Shown: positions 1-11,676, counted from the stretch's first letter. The stretch: DNA of 48,841 bases from Woeseiaceae bacterium (GCA_028279985.1 JANQMR010000027.1:1-48841), one strand, 5' to 3'. Program-made: numbers and translations. The notes: generated from the letters alone by a model not told the origin.

Positions 1-556
<556 letters not shown>

Positions 557-720
557 GGGAGTCCAAGACCAAATACAAAGTTAACCGGGGCCGTCAATCG
601 ATGCCTGTTTTCGGCTGAAACGCTTTATCCACGTGGCTTCCGGACAATCGACATCGCGCCGACCGCGCGCCAAAACGTGACGCAGTTGGCACGGACGAAG
701 ATTGGCGGCCGGTAAGATGA

Positions 721-1278
721 ATGCTCACGAAGGGTGACACGGGAATCACCCCGCGGCAGCACATCGGTACTCGGAAAACAATGGAACAAGCACGGGAACA
801 GGGCAAGCGATGGGTGATCTCGACGCGCGAGGAGATGCGGGAAGCTGCCCTCATTGTCGCAAGGGAAGCCACGCGAAGAGTCTCGATATTCACGCATGAC
901 CTGGAACCCGGCATTTATGACGACCCCGAGTTCCTGGAGGTCATCAAGCGACTGGTGCTTTCGCAGACCTATGCGCGGATACGCGTCCTGATCGCCGATC
1001 CGACGCGGGCCGTCAAAAGCGGTAACAATTTCGTACACCTGGGCCGGCGCTTGAACACCTACATCGCGTTTCGACATGTCCGCGAAGACCTGCGAACGCA
1101 TGCGGAAGCCTTTTGCATTGCCGACGACAAGGCGCTGGTGTATCGATTGCAGGCGGCCCGCTGGGAAGGTATCGCGGATACCTACGAACCGGCGGTCGCC
1201 AAGCTTTACAGCAAGATGTTCGACGAGCTCTGGCAAGCCAGCGAGGTCGAAATGGAATTCCGGCAACTCGGCATTTGA
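721..1278 (+). CDS. conserved hypothetical protein, PLD-like (DUF7931 type)
   Basis: A 185-residue soluble protein with no signal peptide or membrane segment. The pattern of an early strand (RRVSIFTHDLEPGIYD), a middle strand (ARIRVLIADPTRAV) and a late FCIADDKALVYR resembles a single phospholipase-D-like fold without an HKD motif. I recall similar proteins under DUF7931, but this is from memory. The start is uncertain: ATG 721 has GGTAAG just upstream, and ATG 781 is also possible. It lies between purB and nudJ, where E. coli has hflD, and shows no resemblance to HflD. Function unknown. Confidence 0.7.
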   Translation: MLTKGDTGITPRQHIGTRKTMEQAREQGKRWVISTREEMREAALIVAREATRRVSIFTHDLEPGIYDDPEFLEVIKRLVLSQTYARIRVLIADPTRAVKSGNNFVHLGRRLNTYIAFRHVREDLRTHAEAFCIADDKALVYRLQAARWEGIADTYEPAVAKLYSKMFDELWQASEVEMEFRQLGI

Positions 1279-1295
1279 CCGCAAGCGGCCGTAAC

Positions 1296-1787
1296 GTGTA
1301 TCCGACCGATCTCACCGTGGCGGCCGTTGTGTTGCGGGAAGGCCGTTACCTGTTCATCGAAGAGATCGCCAATCGACGCAAGGTCCTGACCCAGCCGGGC
1401 GGCCACATCGAGTCCGGCGAGTCGCCGGAACAGGCCGTGGTTCGCGAGACGCTCGAAGAAAGCGGCTGTACCATCCTCTGCGAAGACCTGATCGGCGTTT
1501 ATCTCTGGATCCACCCGCAGACTCGCCAGCAATTCCTGCGGCTGGTCTATTCGGCCGACTTCGTAAGCTGCGACGAAGCCGCGAAGCTCGACGACGGCGT
1601 CATTGCACGCCGTTGGCTGACTCGGGAAGAAATCGAGCAAAGCCGCGCCAGGCTCCGCTCGCCGATCGTACTTCGCTGTGTGCACGACTTCGAAGCCGGC
1701 AAGCGGCAGTCCGACGCTCTGATCAGCGGTATGCTGCCGCTCAGCGACAACGTCGCGGCCGTCATTGCCACGGCGGATCTCGTTTAG
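1296..1787 (+). CDS. nudJ: Nudix hydrolase, NudJ-like
   Basis: Predicted Nudix pyrophosphohydrolase; E. coli NudJ hydrolyses nucleoside tri- and diphosphates and HMP-PP. The Nudix box is complete at residues 36-58 (G-x5-E, then RETLEESGC). The N-terminus (LTVAAVVLREGRYLFIEE) and the later WIHPQTRQQFLRL match NudJ. No ATG is available before the domain, so I chose GTG at 1296, giving 163 residues, near NudJ's length; an ATG at 1113 would overlap the upstream gene by 166 bp. No clear ribosome-binding site is visible. It precedes mnmA, as in the E. coli cluster. Confidence 0.85.
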   Translation: MYPTDLTVAAVVLREGRYLFIEEIANRRKVLTQPGGHIESGESPEQAVVRETLEESGCTILCEDLIGVYLWIHPQTRQQFLRLVYSADFVSCDEAAKLDDGVIARRWLTREEIEQSRARLRSPIVLRCVHDFEAGKRQSDALISGMLPLSDNVAAVIATADLV

Positions 1788-1825
1788 CCGTTCCCGCGCG
1801 TAGACGCGCCGGCAGACAGCTCGAA

Positions 1826-1911
1826 CGCGGGCGTTCCCACGCTGGAAGGGACCGGACCCGGCGAGTAAATCGGAAAGCCCGACCTCCGCGGACGTCCCCG
1901 CGCTGGGAGGG
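1826..1911 (+). repeat. two diverged copies of a ~24-bp GC-rich repeat
   Basis: In the 168-bp nudJ-mnmA spacer a core of the form CGTYCCCRCGCTGGRAGGG occurs at about 1832-1850 and again at 1893-1911, 61 bp apart. The two copies match at 16 of 20 core positions and also share the preceding CGCGG. They may be copies of a dispersed intergenic element, but one window cannot show that. Confidence 0.4.
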
Positions 1912-1937
1912 CAGGACACTGGCCGCTCATTACCGAA

Positions 1938-1946
1938 TGTTACAAT
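1938..1946 (+). promoter_or_regulatory. extended -10 promoter element for mnmA
   Basis: TGTTACAAT fits the extended -10 form TGnTATAAT with one mismatch. No good -35 is seen at the right distance, which extended -10 promoters can tolerate. The predicted start site lies about 3 bases before the mnmA ATG at 1956, so the transcript may be almost leaderless; no Shine-Dalgarno sequence is seen before that ATG. Confidence 0.5.
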
Positions 1947-1955
1947 TCGCAGCTT

Positions 1956-3101
1956 ATGGCATACGACCTCAAAAACGTCGCAAACCGCAAGGTCATCCTG
2001 GGACTGTCGGGAGGAGTGGACTCGGCCGTGGCGGCGCTGCTGCTGAAGCAGGCGGGCGCCAGGATCGAAGCCCTGCACATGACCAACTGGGAGGACGACG
2101 ACGGCTACTGTACGGCGGCCGAGGACCTGCAGGATGCCCGCCGTGTCAGCGAAGCGCTAGACATCCCGCTGCACCATGCAAACTTTGCAGCAGACTACCG
2201 CGAGCGGGTGTTCGCGTATTTCCTCGACGAATACCGTGCGGGCCGCACGCCGAATCCGGACGTGCTCTGCAATCGCGAGATCAAGTTCGGCGCGTTTCGA
2301 CGTTACGCAAAACGTCTCGGCGCGGAGCTGCTGGCCACCGGACACTACGCGCGGACCGCGAAGCTTGCCGGCCGGACCGCGCTGCTGAAAGGCGCCGATT
2401 CCGACAAGGACCAGAGTTACTTCCTGCATGCCGTGTCGTCCGAGGCGCTGAGCGAAACCGTGTTTCCGTTGGGCGGCCTGAACAAAACCGAGGTTCGCCG
2501 GCTCGCACGCGAACACGGCTTGCGCGTTCACGATAAAAAAGACAGCACCGGCATCTGTTTCATCGGCGAACGACCGTTTCGCGAGTTCCTGAGCACGTTC
2601 ATCCCGGCCTCCCCCGGCCCGATCCGGACGCCGGACGGCGCCGAGATCGGACGGCACCAGGGATTGATGCATTACACGCTGGGGCAGCGTCAGGGCCTAG
2701 GCATCGGCGGTCGCCGCGACTCGACGGACGCACCCTGGTATGTCGTCGCCAAGGTGCCGGCCGACAATGCGCTGATCGTCGACCAGGGTGACAGCGAGCT
2801 GCTTTACAGCCTGGGCCTCACGGCGACCGAACCGAGTTGGATCGGCACCGCGCCGCGACACCTGGAAACCGGGCTGTCGCTCGCCGCGAAAGTCCGCTAC
2901 CGCCAGCCCGACCAGCGCTGCCGAATCCTGGGCCGCGCCGACGGCGCGATCGAAGTCACGTTCGACCGGCCACAGCGCGCGGTAGCGCCCGGCCAGTTCG
3001 TCGTCTTCTACGACGGCGACTGCTGTCTGGGCGGCGCCACGATCGATTCTCTCATTCCCGCCGCGGGCTCCCCAACGACGGCCGTCACGGCGGCCGGTTG
3101 A
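1956..3101 (+). CDS. mnmA: tRNA-specific 2-thiouridylase MnmA
   Basis: Adds sulfur to U34 of the tRNAs for Lys, Glu and Gln (s2U of mnm5s2U), using ATP and persulfide from the IscS/Tus relay. The 381-residue protein has the PP-loop SGGVDS at residues 18-23. Its two catalytic cysteines are visible: C105 in NPDVLCNREIKF and C201 in DSTGICFIGER. The conserved TNWEDDDGYC segment is present. Length is slightly above the E. coli protein (about 368). The start is ATG 1956. A tRNA-Lys(UUU), a substrate type of this enzyme, is also encoded in this window. Confidence 0.97.
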   Translation: MAYDLKNVANRKVILGLSGGVDSAVAALLLKQAGARIEALHMTNWEDDDGYCTAAEDLQDARRVSEALDIPLHHANFAADYRERVFAYFLDEYRAGRTPNPDVLCNREIKFGAFRRYAKRLGAELLATGHYARTAKLAGRTALLKGADSDKDQSYFLHAVSSEALSETVFPLGGLNKTEVRRLAREHGLRVHDKKDSTGICFIGERPFREFLSTFIPASPGPIRTPDGAEIGRHQGLMHYTLGQRQGLGIGGRRDSTDAPWYVVAKVPADNALIVDQGDSELLYSLGLTATEPSWIGTAPRHLETGLSLAAKVRYRQPDQRCRILGRADGAIEVTFDRPQRAVAPGQFVVFYDGDCCLGGATIDSLIPAAGSPTTAVTAAG

Positions 3102-3124
3102 GCGGGCGTTGCGGTGCAGCATCC

Positions 3125-3133
3125 TGCTATACT
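3125..3133 (+). promoter_or_regulatory. extended -10 promoter element for acnA
   Basis: TGCTATACT is a near-consensus extended -10, placed about 104 bp before the acnA ATG and just after mnmA. No convincing -35 is seen. The leader between it and acnA contains a good ribosome-binding site, AGGAG at about 3223. Confidence 0.5.
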
Positions 3134-3236
3134 TCGCCCCCCTTCCCAGCTACTGCGCCCATCGGCGCCGTCGGAATCGAGCGGCCTCGCCCGCAGGCGC
3201 AGTAGCCGGGAGAAAACCCTCTAGGAGACGGAGACG

Positions 3237-5900
<2,664 letters not shown>

Positions 5901-5990
5901 GAAGTGGGCTTTGCCCCCGTCATCGAGGTGCTGCGGGAAGCGCGGCATGTCCGTGTGCTCACCGGCAAGGCCGGGACCGCGTTACCGGAG

Positions 5991-5999
5991 CTGATAGAA
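5991..5999 (+). promoter_or_regulatory. extended -10 promoter element for the DUF2333 gene
   Basis: TGATAGAAT matches an extended -10 and lies 37 bp before the GTG start at 6036. No -35 is recognisable. It suggests the DUF2333 gene has its own promoter in addition to any read-through from acnA. Confidence 0.4.
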
Positions 6000-6035
6000 T
6001 CCCTCGCCCGGCACGATCGCGCAGGAGAGACTTGA

Positions 6036-7037
6036 GTGAAAGAACAGACGGCAACCAGCATTCTCAAGAAACCCCGCTGGATACGCGTCACCGCAATCGT
6101 CGTCGGCGTCGTGTTCCTGTTCTGGATCCTGCTCGGCATCTACTGGTCGCGTCCGCCCAAGATCTTCTGGGTCAACGAATTCGTAGCCGACAATCGCACC
6201 GTCGTCGGCTATTCCACGACCGATACACTAATCCGGGTTGCCGAAACCCTGCTCGACAAACGGGGCGGTTATCTGACCAACGACAAGCTGCCGCCCGGAC
6301 TCTGGCTGGACAACATCCCGAGCTGGGAATTCGGCGTGCTGCAGCAGGTGCGCGACCTCGCGCGCGTCATTCGCAACGACTACAGCCGCAGCCAATCGCA
6401 GTCCGCCGAAGATCCGGACGTGTCCGAAGCCGAGCCGAATTTCTTTTTCGACAACAACTCGTGGATCCTGCCCACCACCGAATCGCGTTACCGCGAGGCG
6501 ATCGAGGGGTTTATCCATTACCGGGAGCGCCTGACCGGTGCGGCAACGCCCAACGCCCAATTCTTCGCACGCGCGGACAATCTTCGCGAATGGCTGGCGC
6601 AAGTCGAAAAACGCCTGGGCAGCATGTCCCGGCGGCTGGGCAACAGCGTGGCCGACAACGTGGTCAACGAGGAGCTCGCCGGCGACCCCGCCGCCGGTGC
6701 CGCGCAGCCGCAGCCGGACACGCTGGACGTACGCACGCCCTGGCTACAGATCGACAACGTGTTCTTCGAGGCGCGCGGCACTGCCTGGGCGCTGTTGCAT
6801 TTTTTCCGCGCCGCCGAATTCGACTTCGTTCAGGTGCTCGAGGACAAGAACGCATCGGCCAGCGTACGTCAAATCATCCGCGAGCTCGAAGCCAGCCTCG
6901 ATCCGCTGCGATCGCCTATCGTGCTCAACGGCGGCGGCTTCGGCCTGACGGCCAACCATTCGCTGGTCATGGCCAATTATCTCGCCCGCGCCAACGCGGC
7001 GGTGATCAATCTGCGAGAGCTGCTGGATCAGGGGTAA
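6036..7037 (+). CDS. DUF2333 family inner-membrane-anchored protein
   Basis: A 333-residue protein with one N-terminal membrane segment at about residues 18-38 (VTAIVVGVVFLFWILLGIYW), then a large, probably periplasmic domain. GGYLTNDKLPPGLWLDNIP and the following SWEFGVLQQVRDLAR are typical of DUF2333 as I know it. I know of no assigned function. The start is GTG 6036, preceded by AGGAGAG at 6023-6029; the plus-one frame over the same region is a shadow. It stands alone on the plus strand, 135 bp after acnA. Confidence 0.88.
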   Translation: MKEQTATSILKKPRWIRVTAIVVGVVFLFWILLGIYWSRPPKIFWVNEFVADNRTVVGYSTTDTLIRVAETLLDKRGGYLTNDKLPPGLWLDNIPSWEFGVLQQVRDLARVIRNDYSRSQSQSAEDPDVSEAEPNFFFDNNSWILPTTESRYREAIEGFIHYRERLTGAATPNAQFFARADNLREWLAQVEKRLGSMSRRLGNSVADNVVNEELAGDPAAGAAQPQPDTLDVRTPWLQIDNVFFEARGTAWALLHFFRAAEFDFVQVLEDKNASASVRQIIRELEASLDPLRSPIVLNGGGFGLTANHSLVMANYLARANAAVINLRELLDQG

Positions 7038-7071
7038 CTACTTTAGGTATTCGCTATAAGCTATTGCTTTT

Positions 7072-7824
7072 TCAGTGAATTCCTACCCATGCCGGCACCT
7101 GCCGCCAGGACTCCGACAGGCGCCGGTCCAGCGCCCGGTAGTCCGGCTCGAACCGTTCCACCAGTTGCCAGTATCTCGGCGAGTGATTCATGTGCCGGGC
7201 ATGACACAGCTCGTGGATCATCAGGTAACGCAGTAGCACCGGCTCGAGAAACAGGAGGCAATAATTGATGCTGATCGTGCCGCTGCTCGAATGGCTGCCC
7301 CAGCAGGTTTTTTGACCGCGTACCTGCATGCGTTCGAAAGCCTGGCCGGTCAGCGCCGACAGGGCCTTGAGACGCGGCTCGAAAGCCTCCTCGGCAACCT
7401 GCTTGAGCCAGCGTTTGAGTGCGGCGACGCAACGCTGTTCATCCGAGACGCGGCCCGTCAGCACCAGCGTCTCGCCGTGGCGCCGAAACCGGACGGATTT
7501 TGCGCCTGGCCGTGCGCGGTAACACACGCGAACGCAGGCGTCGACGGCTCGCAGCTCGACTCGCTCGGGCAGGGCAAACGGCTCCGGCGGATGCTGCTCG
7601 GCAAACGACGCCCTCGTGTGCCGAATCCAGTCGCGATGCTCGTCGACGAATGCCTGTACGTCGCGCGGACCGGTGCGCTTCGGCACGACGACTTCGACAC
7701 GGCCGCGCGGATAGACCTTGATCGACAGGCGTCGGGCGCGACTGCTTTCGCGGACGGAAAAATCCGACAGACCGTCGGTCCGTTCCTCGGGAAACAATCC
7801 CAATTGCAGGGCTGCGCGTTTCAC
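7072..7824 (-). CDS. YgjP-like M48/DUF45 metallopeptidase-fold protein
   Basis: A 250-residue cytosolic protein of the YgjP family (DUF45, SprT-like zinc metallopeptidase fold); E. coli YgjP is described as a UTP pyrophosphatase. The zinc motif HELCH is at residues 204-208 and is followed by HMNHSPRYW with a further candidate ligand near H214. The upstream CWGSHSSSGTISINYCL is also typical. The start is GTG 7824. TATCAT on the minus strand at 7836-7831 lies so close that the message could be leaderless. It converges on the DUF2333 gene. Confidence 0.85.
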   Translation of the reverse strand: MKRAALQLGLFPEERTDGLSDFSVRESSRARRLSIKVYPRGRVEVVVPKRTGPRDVQAFVDEHRDWIRHTRASFAEQHPPEPFALPERVELRAVDACVRVCYRARPGAKSVRFRRHGETLVLTGRVSDEQRCVAALKRWLKQVAEEAFEPRLKALSALTGQAFERMQVRGQKTCWGSHSSSGTISINYCLLFLEPVLLRYLMIHELCHARHMNHSPRYWQLVERFEPDYRALDRRLSESWRQVPAWVGIH

Positions 7825-7940
7825 AGCCCTATGATAATCGGTTTAGGCGGCCGGGAGTTAGGGTCCGTCGACCATTGAGTCCACCGTCCTGCCGCCCGCG
7901 TCCGAGTCGTGTGCGCGAATCGAGGCGCGAAAAGCGTCGT

Positions 7941-8666
7941 TTAGGGCCTGTCCCCGCTGTAGCGGATCGCATCGTCGATGCTGATCTCACCCCGGACCCC
8001 GCCGACCTGCGCCGACTCGGAGATGTAGAGCTCGATTTCCCGTTCCGCGACGACTTCGCCGTCGATACGCGAGCCGGGCCCGACGATCACCTTGGGTTTT
8101 CTCAACCGCTTGCTGCCCCAATTCCATCGCTTGGCTTTCTCGATCACGACATCGCCGAGTACGGTAGTGCCGTCGTTCAGCAAGACGTCGCCATTGACCG
8201 TGGAAACGTCGCCGCCGACTTCAGCGCCGCTCAGCTCGATCTCGCCGTTGACGTTGCTGACGCCGCTGCCGATGACGGTACCGCCGTTGGCCTCGATCCG
8301 GCCGTTCACCGCTTCGATGCCGTCCTCTATCCGGCCCCGCTCGCCGACCCGAATACTGCCGTTCACGGTCTCGAGCCTGGCGGCGGTGACGCCGTTGCCG
8401 ACGCGCAATGCACCGTTGACCGTCTCGGCATCGTCGAGCCGAACGTCGTCGTCGATCCGTATCGTGCCGTTGACGGTGGAGAGGTCTCCGGAAACCGTCG
8501 CTCCCGCACCCACCGAAATACTGCCGTTGACCGTGGATTCGCCGCCGGACTGCTGGCCCGCGGCGACTTTGATGCTCTTGTTGACGCTACCGGCCTGTGC
8601 CGCGAAGGCCATCATCAGCGCCATGAGTAGCGTCGCAAACCGGGTTCCGTCCAGGATTCTGCTCAT
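7941..8666 (-). CDS. secreted repeat protein with seven VNG repeats (predicted beta-solenoid)
   Basis: A 241-residue protein with a signal peptide (FATLLMALMMAFAAQAG, cleavage about residue 25). The body holds seven repeats of roughly 17-20 residues, each with a VNG core followed by alternating hydrophobic residues: STVNGSISV, STVNGTIRI, ETVNGALRV, ETVNGSIRV, EAVNGRIEA, SNVNGEIEL, STVNGDVLL. A tail with more GxxIxGEV-type turns follows. The pattern is what a small right-handed beta-helix would show, as in bactofilin-like polymer-forming proteins, but a signal peptide is unlike cytosolic bactofilins. AGGATGG precedes the ATG. Function unknown; an envelope scaffold is an inference. Confidence 0.8.
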   Translation of the reverse strand: MSRILDGTRFATLLMALMMAFAAQAGSVNKSIKVAAGQQSGGESTVNGSISVGAGATVSGDLSTVNGTIRIDDDVRLDDAETVNGALRVGNGVTAARLETVNGSIRVGERGRIEDGIEAVNGRIEANGGTVIGSGVSNVNGEIELSGAEVGGDVSTVNGDVLLNDGTTVLGDVVIEKAKRWNWGSKRLRKPKVIVGPGSRIDGEVVAEREIELYISESAQVGGVRGEISIDDAIRYSGDRP

Positions 8667-8886
8667 TTTGTTGCCATCCTATGTAGATTTCCTGTGTCGA
8701 TCGTTCACCCGCTTGGATGCCGCGGAATCCGTTTTCGTTGAAATCCGCATCTGGCCGCGCCGCGATTCTTCCATTAGTCTTGATCCCTTCGACCGGCGAT
8801 AGCCTGATGTTCCATTTGCCCTTATGGCGATGAGCGCCGTGTGTCTCGCGCTGGGCGCGGGCTACTTCCGTTGGGACTGGATTGAC

Positions 8887-9681
8887 ATGCCACAGGAACT
8901 GATCGACATCGGCGCCAACCTCGCCCACGACAGCTTCGACGACGACCGGGACGCCGTCGTCGCGCGCGCGGCGGAAGCCGGCGTCACCCGTATCGTCGTC
9001 ACCGGCAGTTCCGATCGGAGCAACCGGGACGCGGCGGCGCTGGCGAAAACCCGTCCGGGAGTACTCTATGCGACAGCCGGCATGCATCCGCATCATGCCT
9101 CGGAGTACACCGAGGCCAGCGACGCGCTGATCCGCGAACTGGCGGACAGCGGCGACATCGTCGCCGTCGGCGAATGCGGGCTGGACTATTTCCGCAACTT
9201 CTCGCCACGGGAGGCACAGCTCGACGCGTTCAGGGCGCAGCTCCGGATCGCCGCGGACACCGGTCTACCCGTCTTCCTGCACCAGCGGGACGCGCACGAC
9301 GACTTCGTCGAGGTCCTGGAACCGATGTTGCCCCAACTGTCGCGCGCCGTCGCCCACTGTTTCACCGGCGAACACGAGTCGCTGCGCGAGTACCTGGCGA
9401 TGGGGCTCTACATCGGCGTCACCGGCTGGATCTGCGACGAGCGTCGCGGCATGCACCTGCGCGACATCGTCTCGGCCGTGCCCGACGACCGCTTGATGAT
9501 CGAGACCGATGCCCCTTACCTGCTGCCGCGCACGATCCGGCCAAAACCCAAGTCGCGGCGTAACGAGCCCATGTACTTGCCGGAGGTACTGCGCGTCGTC
9601 GCCGAGGCACGCAAGCAGAGCGAGGAACACGTTGCAGCCATTACGACCGCGACGTCCGTACAATTCTTCGATCTCGATTGA
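8887..9681 (+). CDS. tatD: TatD family metal-dependent DNase
   Basis: 3'-5' exo-deoxyribonuclease/exoribonuclease of the TatD amidohydrolase-like family, linked to DNA and RNA quality control. The sequence follows E. coli TatD throughout: IDIGANL, TAGMHPHHAS, VAVGECGLDYFRNFS, VFLHQRDAH, VAHCFTGEHE, GVTGWICDERRG, IETDAPYLLPRTI and SRRNEP. Both metal-site histidine regions and the catalytic Glu and Asp are present. I chose ATG 8887 (264 residues) because the family starts directly at this strand; ATG 8824 would add 21 residues with no family match. Confidence 0.93.
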   Translation: MPQELIDIGANLAHDSFDDDRDAVVARAAEAGVTRIVVTGSSDRSNRDAAALAKTRPGVLYATAGMHPHHASEYTEASDALIRELADSGDIVAVGECGLDYFRNFSPREAQLDAFRAQLRIAADTGLPVFLHQRDAHDDFVEVLEPMLPQLSRAVAHCFTGEHESLREYLAMGLYIGVTGWICDERRGMHLRDIVSAVPDDRLMIETDAPYLLPRTIRPKPKSRRNEPMYLPEVLRVVAEARKQSEEHVAAITTATSVQFFDLD

Positions 9682-9686
9682 CCCGA

Positions 9687-10073
9687 ATGATTCTCCGTTA
9701 CCTCGCGGCTTGGTTCCTGCTCGCCGTCGTTGCCGTCGTCAACGGAATTCTGCGGGAGATCACCTACGGCAAACACATGTCGGAACTGGCGGCACACCAG
9801 GTATCCACGTTGACCGGCATCCTCGCCACGGGCATCGTCGTTGCCCTGCTCAGCCGGATATGGCCCCTCGAATCCGCCGCACAGGCGTGGATCGTCGGCG
9901 GCGCCTGGCTGCTGATGACGGTTGCGTTCGAATTCGGTTTCGGCCGTTATGTCGCCGGGTACTCGTGGACACGGCTGTTTGCCGACTATGCGCTGTTCGA
10001 CGGAAGACTCTGGCTACCGTTTCTCGCCTGGATCACCGTGCTGCCCTGGATGAGCTATCGTTTCGCCTGGTAG
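9687..10073 (+). CDS. small inner-membrane protein, unknown
   Basis: About 128 residues with four predicted membrane segments: RYLAAWFLLAVVAVVNGIL, STLTGILATGIVVALL, AWIVGGAWLLMTVAFEFGF and LWLPFLAWITVLPW. The first loop holds the charged stretch REITYGKHMS. ATG 9687 is chosen; a TTG at 9678 overlaps the tatD stop. No Shine-Dalgarno is obvious, so translation may be coupled to tatD, whose stop is 6 bp upstream. I do not recognise a named family. Confidence 0.65.
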   Translation: MILRYLAAWFLLAVVAVVNGILREITYGKHMSELAAHQVSTLTGILATGIVVALLSRIWPLESAAQAWIVGGAWLLMTVAFEFGFGRYVAGYSWTRLFADYALFDGRLWLPFLAWITVLPWMSYRFAW

Positions 10074-10165
10074 AACGGTGAAGGGAAGAACGAACCTCAG
10101 CCTTAACCTGCATTTCACATTCCCGTGCTATCCCTCCTTTGGGTTCATACACAGGAGACTACGCC

Positions 10166-10402
10166 GTGGCGAAGGTTGGAAAAAAGGCAGATCGGGACGT
10201 CGAGAAAGACTACCCGGCGAAACAGTTCGTAGCAAAACTGCGCCGGCTGGCGGATTGTATCGAACAGGACAAGCGCTTCCGCATCCAGGTTGCCGGCCAG
10301 CGCGTTTCCGTGCCGCCGAAAGCACGTATCAATATCGAGCACGAACGCGGTGACGGCCAGGAAGAGATCGAGTTTCAACTGACCTGGGAGTACGACGAGT
10401 AA
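10166..10402 (+). CDS. amphi-Trp domain-containing protein
   Basis: A 78-residue acidic and basic mixed protein. The segment from VEKDYPAKQF to FQLTWEYDE is the amphi-Trp domain: a helix with spaced charges (RRLADCIEQDKRFRIQVAG), then VSVPPKARINIEHE and a strand ending in a Trp. The start is GTG 10166 with AGGAG at 10153-10157, eight bases upstream; longer in-frame starts lack this. Function not known to me. Confidence 0.85.
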   Translation: MAKVGKKADRDVEKDYPAKQFVAKLRRLADCIEQDKRFRIQVAGQRVSVPPKARINIEHERGDGQEEIEFQLTWEYDE

Positions 10403-10507
10403 CCATCCCCCCAGCCAAACCGGCGACTGTCAGATGTGAACTGTGCTCAAGACGGCCTAGACGATTCAGTACCCCCCCCGGCGAAGCCGGAGAGCTCCCT
10501 TTGCTTA

Positions 10508-10789
10508 CTAGGCGATAACCTCGACGCCGCGCCAGAACGCCACGCGGCCCTTGATCTCCCTGGCCGCGTCCTTTGGCTCCGCGTAGTACCAAGCGGCATT
10601 CTTGTTCGTCTTGCCGTCGACGACAATGTCGTAGTAATTCGCGGTACCCTTCCAGGGGCATACCGATGTGTGGCTGGATGGCTCGAGCATGTTGGATTCG
10701 ACGGCGTCGAGCGGGAAGTAGTGATTCCCTTCGACGACAACCGTATCCTCGGATTCGACGATCAGTCGTCCGTTCCAGATTGCCTTCAT
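10508..10789 (-). CDS. DUF427 family protein
   Basis: A 93-residue protein matching DUF427: MKAIWNGRLIVESEDTV, NHYFPLDAV, SVCPWKGTANYYDI, AWYYAEP and VAFWRGVEV are the recurring family segments. The family is widespread and uncharacterised; the conserved C-P-W-K-G and the Trp residues suggest a ligand pocket (inference). It lies 120 bp after the CBS gene on the same strand and could be the last gene of that transcription unit, though a hairpin at about 10885-10901 lies between. Confidence 0.88.
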   Translation of the reverse strand: MKAIWNGRLIVESEDTVVVEGNHYFPLDAVESNMLEPSSHTSVCPWKGTANYYDIVVDGKTNKNAAWYYAEPKDAAREIKGRVAFWRGVEVIA

Positions 10790-10909
10790 GATCTTTTCTC
10801 GCCTCCTCTTTGGCCGTTCTCTGCAAGAACGGTCCGTCTTGGCTCGGATTCGCCGGCCATTGCACGATCGCCCGGTTCGGTGTACGGACGGCGACCGTCC
10901 GCTTCGGTT

Positions 10910-11314
10910 TCAGTCGAGGTCCGGCAAACCGTGCAACACCAGCAGATAATAACTCACCATACCGACGATCTCGCCGCCTTCGACAACCGGCGCGTGGCTG
11001 ATGTCGAAGTTTTCGAACAATCTCGCGCAATAGCGAATTTCCATGTCCGGCCTGACGCTTATCACCGGCTTGGCCATTATCTCGTGGACGTTGACACGTT
11101 CCGGTGCGCGGTTTTTGGACAAGACCTTTTTTGCCACGTCCGAAAAAAGCAAGATCCCGTACTCGTCTTTTTCGTCACGGCGTTTCACGATCAAACTGGT
11201 CGCGGCCTTTTTCTTCATTATCTTGAGCGCTGTCAGCACGTCCAGGCTGCCGTCGATCTCGGTAACGTCCGTACGCATACAATTGCGCACCGGACCCCAG
11301 TTTCGAATCGTCAT
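10910..11314 (-). CDS. CBS-pair domain protein beside the DUF1538 transporter pair
   Basis: A 134-residue protein consisting almost only of two CBS motifs (about residues 10-65 and 72-127). The second, HEIMAKPVISVRPDMEIRY followed by DISHAPVVEGGEIVGMVS, is the clearest. CBS pairs commonly bind adenosine nucleotides and gate transporters or enzymes. Its ATG overlaps the stop of the PII-like gene by 4 bp (11311-11314), so the two are translationally coupled. With the PII-like protein it looks like a regulator of the membrane pair encoded just upstream (inference). Confidence 0.88.
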   Translation of the reverse strand: MTIRNWGPVRNCMRTDVTEIDGSLDVLTALKIMKKKAATSLIVKRRDEKDEYGILLFSDVAKKVLSKNRAPERVNVHEIMAKPVISVRPDMEIRYCARLFENFDISHAPVVEGGEIVGMVSYYLLVLHGLPDLD

Positions 11315-11661
11315 AGCTTTTCCTCCACGATTTCGCTGAGTTCTTTCGCCTGATGCATTACCCCGACGGCATCCTCGACGTCGAGGAGTACGGCGATGCC
11401 CGTACCCGGTTTTTCGTCGAACTTGCCGACCTCGCCGATGTGCTCGAGGATGTGTCGGCTGAGGTGTTGCTCCACCAGGAGCAAGACGACGTCACGCTGG
11501 CTCGCGAGGGCGAGCCCGAAGAAGCTCGTGCCACCCCTGACGCCTTCCCCGCGTGCATTGTTGATCACGGTACACCCCGTCGCGCCGGCATTACGCGCAG
11601 CGTCCATGATGTCGTCCGTAATGCTGTCTTCAACGAAGGCAGCAATCAGTTTGAAGTGCAT
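11311..11661 (-). CDS. PII-like (GlnB superfamily) signalling protein
   Basis: A 116-residue protein with the PII ferredoxin-like fold: MHFKLIAAFVEDSITDDIMDAARNAGATGCTVI, a T-loop-like GEGVRGGTSFFG, then the strand RDVVLLLVE and the closing PGTGIAVLLDVEDAVGV, which parallels the B/C-loop end of PII. It lacks the uridylylated Tyr context of GlnB/GlnK, so it is a PII-like member and not classical GlnB. The ribosome-binding site AGAGG lies about 9 bases before the ATG. It follows the second DUF1538 gene by 15 bp. Confidence 0.85.
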   Translation of the reverse strand: MHFKLIAAFVEDSITDDIMDAARNAGATGCTVINNARGEGVRGGTSFFGLALASQRDVVLLLVEQHLSRHILEHIGEVGKFDEKPGTGIAVLLDVEDAVGVMHQAKELSEIVEEKL

Positions 11662-11676
11662 GACTTGAATCCTCTT

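Noticed and set aside
5903..6000. Frame reading APVIEVLREARHVRVLTG, resembling the start of a Sir2-type deacetylase
   Set aside because: Only about 16 residues resemble the family; the NAD-binding GAGISxESG is absent and the frame runs on into a shadow of the DUF2333 gene.
10478..10490. Hairpin CCGGC-GAA-GCCGG between amphi-Trp and DUF427 genes
   Set aside because: Stem of only 5 bp and no T-run on either strand; too weak to list as a terminator.
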